Shown here: positions 52,301-61,769 of the stretch, piece after piece | Layout: each line of letters opens with the position of its first letter | Position numbering within the stretch: the stretch's first letter is position 1 | Source: Owenia fusiformis | Taxonomy: Eukaryota > Annelida > Polychaeta > Sabellida > Oweniidae | Length of the DNA: 64,000 bases | NCBI GenBank assembly: GCA_903813345.2 | Contig: CAIIXF020000006.1 | Coordinates: forward strand, 2,168,001-2,232,000 | Reading direction: 5' to 3' | Position numbers and translations under genes: made by a program | Notes under the pieces: model-generated | Told to the model about the DNA's origin: nothing | Database searches by the model: none | Seen by the model: only the letters and a program-made list of their open reading frames with translations

Positions 52301-55300
52301 TTATGATCACAGACTTTCCATGTTTGTCAAGTTAATGTGTCTGGAACTATTGAATTGTCAGTATAAATACTCATATCTGCAAAAGGCCGCAAAAAATAAA
52401 TTTTAACTGCAATGTACTATTTTTCTTTAATGGTGTCTCTGCAGTCATACATTTACATGAGGCCTTCATGCAGACCATGTAGAAATCCTCATACAGTGTA
52501 TATCGGCATTGGTACCAACTGGACACATCATGAATATTTTAGGCTGTTTGTTGAGATGATCATAACTCAAAGTTTGATAATACTGAAATGTTTTTAAATG
52601 CCTAATAATTCCTTTAGGATGTACATTTTAAATTTTATTCATAGCGACCACAAAAGCAATATGATCATTTCTTGTTCTCCCAGCATTTTTGGCAACAAGA
52701 ACTATGTTTTAATGTTTTTCTCAGCCAATTTGAATAAAGAAATGATTTCCCTAAAAATCAGAAAACAAACTTTGTGTGAGTACAGTAGAACCTGCTAAGT
52801 GGAACACCTCTAGCTCTGTAAGTGGAACACCTCACAAGTGGAACACTTTTTTGCGGTCCCAAGGGTGTTCCACTTACACAGGTTCTACTGTATAATGTTT
52901 CTAAATGACAAATTCCCAGTGAATATTCTTCACTTTTGTTGTAAATGGAAATGGCTTATTTCTGAATCACCAAATTTGCCAAGTTTTGAATCTCATGGAA
53001 CAATACTTGAATTTTTCAGCTGTAAAGATGGGCCGCATTCCAAAGGTTGATAAAGAGAGAGCTCTTGAAGAGGCCCGTAGGGGAGAGAATCAGCAGCCAT
53101 CTACACAACAGCAACAGCAACAACATCAACAACAACAACAACAACAATTGCCTAGTATGTTACCAGAGGGTAGCATGCTTGATCGCTTCATATATGGAGA
53201 CAGGCCTCAACAGAGGCAGCCCCATGTACCACCTGACCAACCCACCCTGTCTACCGATACTGGGAATATGTCAGGACCAAGTAACTCTGATGTAGGCCCA
53301 ATGCATCCCCTGGGTGAAGAGAAGAGACATAATTACCCACAGACCCACGCTCCACCCCGTCAGCCAAGCAATCACCCACCACATCAGCCTCACCCCAACT
53401 CAAATCAGGTTTATCCCCACTCCCAGTCACATCATCAACAGCCCCACCAACAGAATGGAAGCTACATGAGAAAGAGTATTGAACCTTATAGAGAGAAGAT
53501 GTACCCTCAACATGCTCAAATGGCAACTCAGACAAAGCCCTTTGAAAATCAGTATTCAGTAGAAGCACAGAGAGAAGCAAAAGACCCCCATGTCGGGCTG
53601 CATTTCATGCCACAAATAAAAAATGAACCCTCCTTGAGAAACTGTAACGGTGATGTAATACCTGCCCAATTGCCCAGTCCCCAAGCCCTCCCAGCTCCAT
53701 GCCCCACAGGTGCAAGTATGAATCCCGGGGGCTCGGTGTCCCCAAACTCGAGTGGAACATCTAATGTTGCCACGCCAACCAGTCAGCAGGCAGCGATGCC
53801 TGATATTATCCATCGGAGAGTATACAGTCCCAACGTCATCAAAGAACTTTTAAGTCAAGTGATTGAAAAGAAAACTGTTAAAGAGATCCCTGATCCTTTG
53901 CTCAATAAATTAATCACATCAATACGGAGTAATCGCCATAGAGACATTCTTTATCAACGTGACAACTGTGAGTCTATGTCATCAAGTAGCTCTGGTTTTA
54001 ATAGTGCTAACAGCTACACTGAAGAATTACTTGAGAAACGTAAGACAGTTTACCACTCTGAAGATGAGCTCCCAACAAAGCTTCATCGATCTAACAGTGT
54101 GCCATATTCAAATGAAGAGGTAATTGACAGCCATGACCATCATAGGATGCAGGTTGTTCCAGAAGATTACAGACCTATGAACTCTAACCACACTGACCCT
54201 ACAAGACACATTGGGGCCTCGCAAGCTCAGCATGGGAACTATGGAAAAGATAACACCCATAACTCAAATTTAGAAGGCATAAAAGGTGAATTTGACCAGT
54301 ATTTGAAACCTGAGAGGAAAGGTACCAATAAGTCAGCCTATCCCTTATCCGATGATGATAGACGACTCGAGTCCACCATTGACCAGTTGAAACTAGCATT
54401 TGAGAATAGTTTTGCTGAGGAGACGAGAGGGTTAATGGAAATGATAAGAAAACGTTTGGCCCTTCCTGAAGTGAGTCTTCCTTTTTTGTTTGCTCACTGT
54501 CATTATTAGGAACAAATGTTGAATGAGATTGTTGTGTTTAATTATGAAGAAAGGATATATGCCATAAATGTATTGAGATAATTTTCACACTGTGTCTTGA
54601 TTCTTATCCACTTTTCCACCAATTTTTAGAAAATTTTGCACTAATGGGAGCAAGGACTCGTATAGATGGCAGTTAACTACTAGGTTGTTGTTCATATCTG
54701 GCCCATTGGTTTATGTGTAAATATTGCTGTATTAAAACTTCAAATTCTCTACATTTATCAAAAAAATATCAAATTTTCCTTCATTATTATTTACAAACAT
54801 GTTTTAAGATTCAAAATCATAAGGTTTTGGATATTTTCGATTAAATTTATCTTGGGAAATTTTTAGAGCAATTTCTACATGTTAAAGTATGCTATTAAAC
54901 CTACTGAATTTTATGCCATCTATTGACAGTCTTGAAGGCCATTGATGTATCGTTTTTTTAGAAAATTTTGCACGAGTTGATGTAACGATCTAGGTAGAAA
55001 ACTCACACAACCATTTTTCTTGTAGGATCAAAGGCCAAAGAATTTTGAATCAGACTCAATTGAAGATTTAAAGATGATCTGGAATCAGTTGATCAGCTCT
55101 ATTCCGAAAATATCACAAAAAATACTTGGTAAGTAAAGCATTCTCATTATGTCACAAGAACAATGTGCAAGTCAACTATCCTTTGTATATCAAAAATCAC
55201 TGTGTAAGTCAACCTTATTTTCTATTAAGTTTAGAATTAAAAGAAATCATAATTTTAAAACCTTTCTGGATGATACATCTGAAACACATTTAATGGCATC

Positions 55301-57469
55301 AAGATTCTAAATCATTCTGAATCACAAAACTCATCAAATCAACTCAAGAATGAGAATTTATTTGAATTATGTAATTAATTCATCCACCATTGCTTGTTTT
55401 TGTCCCAGTATTTAGCAATGGTATACCAGGCTTCAATGACTTAGACAAGGAAGACCAAGGCAAGCTCATTAAAGATGCGTACTTTGACATATGGATGGTG
55501 AGTTTCAGTTACTATATGCACTCGATTTTAGTCTCTCAATTTTACTTGCATTATAAACAAATATTTAAGCTGTATGTTAACATATGTTAAAGCTGTGTAT
55601 AAACAAATATAGGAGCTGTATGTAACGAATATAAAACCTGTGTATTTAAACAGATATAAAAGCTGTATATAAACATATCAAATATAAAAGCTGTATATAA
55701 ACAAATATAAAAGCTGCATATGAACAAATATAAAAGCTGTATATAAGCATATCAAATATAAAGCTGTATATAAACAAATATAAAAGCTGCATATGAACAA
55801 ATATAAAAGCTGTATATAAACATATCAAATATAAAAGCTGTATATAAACAAATATAAAAGCTGCATATGAACATTTCAAATATAAAAGCTGCATATAACA
55901 AATATAAAAGCTGTATATAAACAAATATAAAAGCTGTTTATAAAGATTAATATAAAAGCTGTATACAAACAATCTCCATTAAACATTGCAGATTACCTCT
56001 AGTGGCTATATCCAGGGAGGTGAAAGTTACATGTTATTGGACAACGGCATATTTTACTCCAAATTCTGGATGAGTAGGATTCTACCAGCAGATCTGATAG
56101 GAAAGATGTTTACAGTCGCAGAGGGGTTTAATGAGTGTATGCTAACATTCTCAGAACTCAGTATTCTATGTTCAGTTCGCCTTACAGACCCGGGTAAGTA
56201 TCTTTTGAGATGATTTATACAGTAGGCCCCTCAAAGCCAGCTTTTGCCAAGGGGGTTTTGCCAGAGTGGTTCACTTTGACAAATTTGGCCCATATCACAT
56301 AAAAAATGCCTAGAATGGTGAAAAACTGCATGATTTTACAGGGGGTATGGTATACACACTGGTATACATGTATATATTCTGCTGGTGTATTGTATATATT
56401 TACTATTTTGAATTGTCTTTTGAAGAGGGGGATATTTCTGTCATGATAGTGGCATAATTATGATTTTGCATAGTGCCATCCCACCTTTTTCATCACAATT
56501 TCAAAAGGTGGCTTTTACAGACAGAGTATATCAAGTTTTTGGCTGATTCATTTTTTTGCTAGACTATCTTCAGTCATTTTGGATCATTTTCAATATACCT
56601 TGTCATCTCAATTCCAGGAGAGCCGCTCATAGAATTCCATTTAAATGTGGTACAGATGTTTGACAGATATTAAATGAACATCTTGAATTTTCTTGGCCAT
56701 TTTCTTTACTTTACAAAATGTTGGATAAGAGGTTTTATTTTGCAAAACCCTGTCATGAATTCATTTCATAGGCCATGGTATAAAACATATTTTCACCCTG
56801 CTTTCAGGTCGGTCGTGTATCAAAAACACTAAAGAGTTAAAAGCCATTAATAATCACTTATTGGACTGTCTTGCCAAAGAGGTGCCCATCAATCACCCTG
56901 AGAATCACTCCCGGATCCTCATCAACATATTCCGCCTCTTACCTACACTGGACAGTCTTGCTGAGCAGAGCAGTAACGTCATCATGAACTTCTCCCTTCA
57001 GTTTTCTGAAGGTAAGCCTGAGTGGTCTAATAGTTTTTCATGGAATGGTTCATGGAGTTGTGTCTAATTGAAGTTTCAGTTGTAATTAAGTATAATTCAC
57101 TTGGTGATATCAATTGAAATGTTTATTTGGGTTGAAATATATTTTGGAAATAAACATAGGATATATTTGATATCATAGGATTTTCCTCTTGCTGATAGGA
57201 TGATAAGTCATATATAATCATGTGATATCACATCACAAACAAAAATATACCTGCCCAATACCTGCCTTAATCCTGAAGCTGATGTATAAATGTCGGCCAA
57301 AATGAAATTTTATCGAAAAAATCATTGTTTTTCAGATAGTCTTGCAGGAACTGGGAGTAGCAAGTCTAGCTCTGCCAGCTGTTCTGACAATACACAGAGA
57401 GAAGCTGAGAAATCTGATGATAAACGTAACAAATTTGACAGACAACCAGTTGTTGAAATGAGCCAATGA
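43249..57469 (+). CDS. Nuclear receptor, NR1-like, eight coding exons, 808 aa
   Basis: Exons: 43249-43350, 45040-45181, 53020-54470, 55026-55128, 55409-55497, 55992-56193, 56808-57011, 57336-57469; all GT-AG, phases consistent, 2427 nt. It encodes a nuclear transcription factor with an N-terminus of only 12 residues, a DBD (13-95: CRIC...CEGCK, GFFKRSI, C-X5-C-X9-C-X2-C) with an NR1-type extension AVKMGRIPK, a hinge (96-530) with polyQ (106-124) and Ser-rich parts, and an LBD (530-764) with the signature FSNGIPGFNDLDKEDQ in helices 3-5. The last exon is polar and has no AF-2 helix. The extension and LBD suggest the Rev-erb/E75/ROR/PPAR side of subfamily NR1, or the mollusc-described NR1P group; I cannot decide. 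The Met is chosen because TGA at 43,237 lies in frame upstream. Intron 2 is 7.8 kb and full of repeats. Confidence 0.92.
44486..44518. repeat. Perfect 13-bp hairpin in receptor intron 1
   Basis: CATGGGCTTTCAA, 7-base loop TTTCTAG, then TTGAAAGCCCATG. ATCAAAA on both outer sides is a direct repeat. Confidence 0.85.
45040..45181 (+). CDS. Receptor exon 2: second zinc finger
   Basis: Residues 35-81. It starts GFFKRSITNEQKYKC after TGTTTTCAG and ends in GMSVE with donor GTGGGT. The D-box loop is CFFGGSC. NRNRCKSCRFQRCLSTGM is a typical second-finger helix. Confidence 0.95.
45361..45536. repeat. Inverted repeat with CACGTG in intron 2
   Basis: TTGGCCCCCACGTGAT (45361-45376) and its exact complement (45521-45536). 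Just beyond, AACGTCA / AACGTCA occur outside and inside, so this is the core of a larger, decayed foldback element. Confidence 0.75.
45815..46080. mobile_element. Foldback element in receptor intron 2
   Basis: About 265 bp folding on itself: AGAGAGATT...GCATGTTTATTATTCCC on the left, GGGAATAATAAACATGC...AATCTCTCT on the right, with TCCATAAGTG...CACTTATGGA near the centre at about 45,950. Confidence 0.82.
46081..47977. other. Intron 2: one repeat head, A-rich stretch, otherwise nothing
   Basis: 46,495-46,560 (GTGAGTTATTGCAATCACTC, then (GTCT/GTCC)n) is the 5' part of a repeat type. About 46,980-47,240 is strongly purine-rich (AAGAAGAAACTAAG types). 47,395-47,510 carries the GTCACCACCACAAGTG / ATATTGTTAT fragment. 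Confidence 0.5.
47978..50604 (+). repeat. 34-bp satellite array in receptor intron 2, about 77 units
   Basis: The consensus is GATGATTTGTAAATGG followed by TATCTCATCCAAATGACT. Units left of about 48,640 are of an older, mixed type (GCCAATTTGTAAATGC then TAACCCATCCAAATGACT); to the right they are more uniform and alternate GATG and GACA variants. A composite with CCATTCAGTAG recurs near 48,210, 48,610 and 49,260, showing block duplication. Open frames on the - strand are by-products. Confidence 0.97.
50661..50838. mobile_element. Small MITE with CAGTAAAACCTGT ends
   Basis: CAGTAAAACCTGT at the left, ACAGGTTTTGCTTT at the right, TA beyond both. The interior repeats AGTGAACACCT. Related in end and interior style to 52,783-52,890. 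Confidence 0.7.
51126..52242 (+). mobile_element. Helitron-like non-autonomous element, copy 2
   Basis: It starts TCCCACCGAACAAATGTCCG after A and ends GTTTTTCTAA before T. The 3' hairpin is GCTACTCCGTGGAGTTGC; its stem is one pair longer than in copy 1. TCCCACCGAAC is inverted as GTTCGGTGGGA near the end. It holds about seven ~143-bp units, each with AACTCAAATACCAGTGAACG and ATGGCGGC phrases. Confidence 0.82.
52783..52890. mobile_element. 108-bp MITE close to the hinge exon
   Basis: Ends CAGTAGAACCTG / CAGGTTCTACTG with TA on both sides. The interior repeats AAGTGGAACACCTC. It lies 130 bp before the acceptor of receptor exon 3. A similar interior phrase is found at 59,850-59,890. Confidence 0.85.
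53020..54470 (+). CDS. Receptor exon 3: DBD extension, long hinge, LBD helix 1
   Basis: Residues 82-565 in one exon. It begins AVKMGRIPKVDKERALEEAR, passes a polyQ tract, then a Pro/His/Gln-rich region, then a more structured block VIKELLSQVIEKKTVKEIPD and a Ser-rich stretch, and ends with LESTIDQLKLAFENSF and MEMIRKRLALPE, likely LBD helices 1-2. Donor GAA then GTGAGT. Confidence 0.92.
55026..57469 (+). CDS. Receptor exons 4-8: ligand-binding domain and tail
   Basis: Exon 4 holds IEDLKMIWNQLISSIPKISQ, exon 5 the LBD signature ending DAYFDIWM, exon 6 the beta-turn to helix 8 (YMLLDNGIFYSKFWM, CSVRLTDPG), exon 7 helices 9-11 (NHLLDCLAKEV, ILINIFRLLPTLDSLAEQSS) and exon 8 a Ser/Lys/Asp tail ending VVEMSQ. 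No hydrophobic-hydrophobic-X-Glu-hydrophobic-hydrophobic motif follows helix 11. Confidence 0.9.
55590..55980 (+). repeat. Minisatellite in receptor intron 5
   Basis: About 17 units of some 23 bp around ACAAATATAAAAGCTGTATA. It ends roughly 12 bases before the exon 6 acceptor at 55,991, leaving an A-rich region where a polypyrimidine tract is expected. Confidence 0.93.
56225..56345 (+). mobile_element. Decayed copy of the CAGGCCCGTA MITE
   Basis: Matches 27,416-27,560 in AATGGTGAAAA..CTGCATGATTTT and TTTGGCCCATAT, with poor ends. Located in receptor intron 6. Confidence 0.65.
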
Positions 57470-58120
57470 ATGTAATGGATCACACGACATCCTCACATAT
57501 GTGGAATGATAGAGAATGGGCCTGTTTGGAAACTGGGGACTAACTTATTAAGTTCACCCCTATAATATCATCATAAAATGAGAAATATTATACTCTGTTG
57601 TTGCATTTTGCAGTTTTAGTATGATAAATGTGTACAGATAGATATATCAAAGTGATATGATGTATTTTGATATACCATTAGAAAGATGTACAGCTATACT
57701 GTTGGTCTTTGCTCTTGGATAGGCCTATAAACTTGTTTTTGCAGCTATTTAAACAGATAGAGAAGGTAGGTAGAGTACCTTAACACCTAATTCAGGTAGG
57801 CAGAGTACCTTAACAAACACTGATGTAGATATATGCATTGTTGTCTTGTATATCTGATATTTGTGTCATCCAGCATATACATATATAAATATAATGTTAT
57901 AGAAATTGTATATACAGAGCATAATTAAACTAACAGGATAAATGTTTATATTAATCATTAAAGCTCAAAGAAAGCAGTTTAAGGTAACTTTATATATGAC
58001 CATTTCTGACATTAAACACTGCTAGTCCAAGATTAAAATGTAATATTTAGGGTTCTGCTGCTTCAGAATTGAGTATATATGAAGGCATCTTGCTCAATTA
58101 AAACATTCAGTGAATAAAAT
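57470..58120 (+). other. Receptor 3' untranslated region with poly(A) signal
   Basis: AATAAA at 58,113-58,118 is the first full signal after the stop (TGA at 57,467-57,469). A pair of GGTAGGTAGAGTACCTTAAC-like direct repeats lies near 57,765-57,815. Confidence 0.55.
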
Positions 58121-59130
58121 GAAGTTATGGACAGAAACTTCCTAACAGTTGAGACACTACAGTATTTAGATGGAGGCTTGTTGCATTTATCATTAAGATA
58201 TTTGTGATTTGATTGATGGAACATAACATGTAGCTACCTGTGAACCAATCAGATCCCAGATGTCTTAATTTACTCATTTTCAGTTTCTTGAATGCCTGTA
58301 ATGTATCTGCTTGATATATTTATGTATATGTCACACAAGAATAACAAAAAACTCAGGGTCAAAAATTATATTTCTACATAGGTCATTGATTCTGACGTGT
58401 CTATTTGTAAAAATCAGTATACACCATTGCATATTTTCCTATGTTATGAAACTTGACAAAAAAATGGAAGATGTAGTTATAAATTATTTCTTAAAGTTAT
58501 TAGTTTTTAAAGAATATTATTAGACAGCCTTAACTAGTCAAAATGGGGGAATGTTACTCTGGCACATCTCATAATTTAGGCTGGCCCTTTACCATAAGTG
58601 GTAGGCCAGGCATTTCTAATTCGTAATTATGCACATTTCAAATGTTGCTTGAGACCCCCATGTAGGAAAGGTCAGGAATTTGATTGGCAGTAATGTCCCA
58701 GGGGTGGGATTTTGACATCCTACTTTGCCTGGGAGTAGGGCCTTTTGAAATGTATATTCTGGCAATCCTGGTAATCCAGAATTTTGACAATGTTTTATAA
58801 GCTATTATTTCTTCCAAGGTGGGGAAATTGACTCCTTATGCTGTTCTCAGGGAACTGACTTTGACTGCTCAATTTATATGTTGTCAAAATCTGATCCACT
58901 TTCTGTTTGGAGGAGTCACATGTAAACCTTTGAATGGTGCATAAAGATCTCTATTTTGGAAATTAACTTTGTATTGATTTGAAAATGAATATTACATAGT
59001 AAATATTTTGGTTCATGAATATTCTCTATTGTGCAGTTAAATATGTATTGTAAATAATGTTGTACAATGATGGGTCCAGATGTTCTGAAAAGTTGTACTA
59101 TTGTATATATTATACACCTCATGGACATAA
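58121..59130. other. Intergenic, no feature seen
   Basis: AT-rich, nothing recognised. Confidence 0.4.
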
Positions 59131-59837
59131 TTGCTGGAATTACACATGGCGTTTTACAAAAGCGTCTTCGGTTTTAACCAGGTTTAAGAATTAGGTGTAA
59201 TCACAATTGCGGTTTTACAAAAGCGCTTTTCTAAAACTCCAAGAACCCTTGTCACTAGTAAACGGCATAAGTCGTTAGGCGTTTTAAGTGTGCAGTGTAA
59301 TACCGATCGGTTTTTGTAAGAAGCCTTATGCGGGTTTTTACTAGTTTTTAACACTTGCCCTAAACGAAATATTTGATACATGATAAGAAATCCGGTCACA
59401 CTGCTATCTGGCTATATCTAAATTGAAAATGGATGAATGTCGCCAGGTCACATCGAAATCAAGTGTTATCTTCAGAGAATATGTACATATCTTTCTTTTA
59501 CCTTTTTATTATGTTTTCTCATAATTAATAAAAGATAAATAAAAATTATGCAATGTCATCAGGTCATGTATTTCTAATCAAATTATGGAAGATCAGTTTT
59601 GTCTTAGATGCAGCAAGAATACATTTACAGGAGATGTACACTTGTAAACATGTATGCTGGATATTATCCATAACTACATCGTTAAAAGTGCACGAAAGGC
59701 GTTTTAGAAAAAACAGGTGTAATTCCAAAATATAAATCCTAAGACGCTTTAGAAATGATGGTGTAATCAGAATGGCGATTTTGTAAAGCGCCTTCCACTA
59801 AAACGTTTTAGCGGATTTTAAGGTGTAATTCCAGCAA
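59131..59837. mobile_element. 707-bp TIR element
   Basis: Ends TTGCTGGAATTACAC / GTGTAATTCCAGCAA, continuing inward with inverted GGCGTTTTACAAAAGCG-like motifs that recur several times. No clear target duplication and no protein. Confidence 0.78.
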
Positions 59838-59932
59838 ATGTTGAACATCTCCCAAGTGGAACACTTTTAGGGGTATTAAAGGTGTTCCCCTTGGCCCTTA
59901 CATAGGCTATTCTATACTTATTTTTAAATGTA

Positions 59933-60139
59933 CAAAGTGTCCCAAAAGTATGGGACCCCCCAGGCAGATATATACCAATATATATATCAATGCCTCCATA
60001 GTAACCTGTAGACGTTTTTCCATTTGTGAGTTGAAACATGAATGTAGCTTTGGATAAGCTTTAAAATGATATATGACACATACTATGGAGACATTGGTAT
60101 ATATCTGTCTAGGGGGTGCCATACTTTTGGGACACCCTG
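59933..60139. mobile_element. 207-bp mariner-type MITE
   Basis: Ends CAAAGTGTCCCAAAAGTATG / CATACTTTTGGGACACCCTG, nearly palindromic over about 60 bp each, with TA on both sides (59931-59932, 60140-60141). The GTGTCCCAAAAGT end is typical of mariner families. Confidence 0.88.
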
Positions 60140-60141
60140 TA

Positions 60142-60639
60142 TAATAAAGCTGAACATATATAGATGTTTTATAAATTAGTAGCCTAATGCTGCATTGCAT
60201 GGTTTATGCCTATCATGACATTGTATAAAAATATATATAATTCAGAAATTTAATTCTAGTAGCAAGGGTTCTACAGAACCTAATGTTTGCCATAAGTGCT
60301 ACTGTATTGCTTTATAACAGCCCTTTGGTCAAATTATGAGAGTATGAGACCAAACTTGAACAAGAATTATTCCTTGTAAAACATCATAATAAGCCACCAT
60401 AACAGAGAAGTTTGAGTGAGATCTGCTTCATTACATTTAATTAAGTAAAACCTGTTTAATATCTGAACATCACCGTATTCAAATTTGCAATGTCCCATTA
60501 TCTCCCACATTAAAAGATCCTAAAATGTGAACACCTACTATTTCAAACACCACTCCAAGATGCCAAGTGGCATTCAGATTAGGCAGGTCCTGCTGTATTT
60601 TATTGATAACTGTAGTATACTGTTACTGAACTGATTTTT
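60142..60639. other. Intergenic; a decayed MITE trace
   Basis: AAGTAAAACCTGTTTAAT (near 60,444) to GGCAGGTCCTGCTGTATT (60,582-60,599) may be a decayed relative of 50,661-50,838. Otherwise nothing. Confidence 0.4.
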
Positions 60640-61590
60640 GGCTCACACAGTGAGCCTATGGGATTGACCAGGCGTCCGTCCGTTGGTCCGTCCATCCGTC
60701 AACATTGGCCGCACAAATTAAAACTGCTATTCGGATTGAGTCATATCCACATTCATTTTATGCATATCCATAATGCCTATTTGACCTATCATCGCAATTT
60801 CCCAAGTTCGCCCGGTTTCCGAGAAATTGCAGATTTTGACGTCAAAAAGTCAAATTTTCTGTAAATACTAGACACTTTGTTGAAGTAGAACTTTCAAATA
60901 ACTTTTAGTAGTTGGTGTATATGCAACTTATGTCCTCTGAAGATTTCAAAGCTCTTGGAATTACGGTTTTTGGTGTTTACTCTATAAAATTTGAAAAAAA
61001 GTAGGACTTAGTCATTTTCAGGAAACTTTCTCATGTATAAAGTCAATGGCAGGTTTTGTGATTGACAAGATTCTTAAAGTTTGCCTTATACTTGATCATT
61101 TCCTACAATAAATTACATCATTAATAGATTTAAGAATTCCCTACATATTTCTCAATATATGTCAGCATCAAATTTTTACAGTTTTTGAGATATTTGATGT
61201 AAAAAACAGTAAAAATAAGTTATTTTTCAACTTGCTTCAATTTGACCAAATTTTTTTTTGAAAATCATCTACAAGTTGCCAGGAGTTCAAATTTGACCTT
61301 TACTTGACCTTCAGTGACCTTCGAAAGGTCAAAAAAGTAGATTTTTCAAATTGATTTTTGGATGTAAATTTTGGTCAGCTTAATCACAAAAGACCTTACT
61401 GAGCTCTGAATAAGTAGAATTTTCAAGGTCAAAGGTCATCAAACTAAGTCACACAACTATGCTATCTAAGTTTCTATCTAAGTTCGAGACTACAAATTCA
61501 AATCAATATTTTTGTTTGAAAGTCAGGATATAAATTCCTCTGAAGGTTCCAAACTGTGTGAGCACAGGACCGTGGGTCCTTCATTCTTGT
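60640..61590 (+). repeat. Hairpin-ended non-autonomous repeat
   Basis: It starts with the perfect hairpin GGCTCAC-ACA-GTGAGCC (60640-60656), followed by a GTCCGTCC tract. It ends with GTGTGAGCACAGGACCGTG and the hairpin AGGACC-GTG-GGTCCT (61566-61580), then TCATTCTTGTT. The interior has GACCTTCAGTGACCTTCGAA-type phrases shared with 11,950-12,135. Same ending style as 2236-4090. Confidence 0.7.
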
Positions 61591-61671
61591 TGGCCTCCTA
61601 TCATATATTAATGTTGCTCATACTGCATTTGCTCAAGGTGATATTGCATAATCCTACATGTATGGTGGAGT

Positions 61672-61769
61672 TAGGATATGGGATATCATTACCAGGGATA
61701 GGATATTGGATATCTTTACCAGGGATAGGATATGGGATATCATTACCAGGGTTAGGATATGGGATATAT
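61672..61769 (+). repeat. 30-bp minisatellite, 3.3 units
   Basis: Unit AGGATATGGGATATCATTAC plus CAGGGATAGG-type text. The GISLPGIGY-like frame across it is a by-product. Confidence 0.9.

Noticed and set aside
53047-53813. Alternative frames over the hinge exon, both strands
   Set aside because: They are shadows of receptor exon 3, whose frame is fixed by the splice sites on both sides.
55646-55972. 108-codon frame rich in FIYSFYI
   Set aside because: By-product of the 23-bp minisatellite in receptor intron 5.
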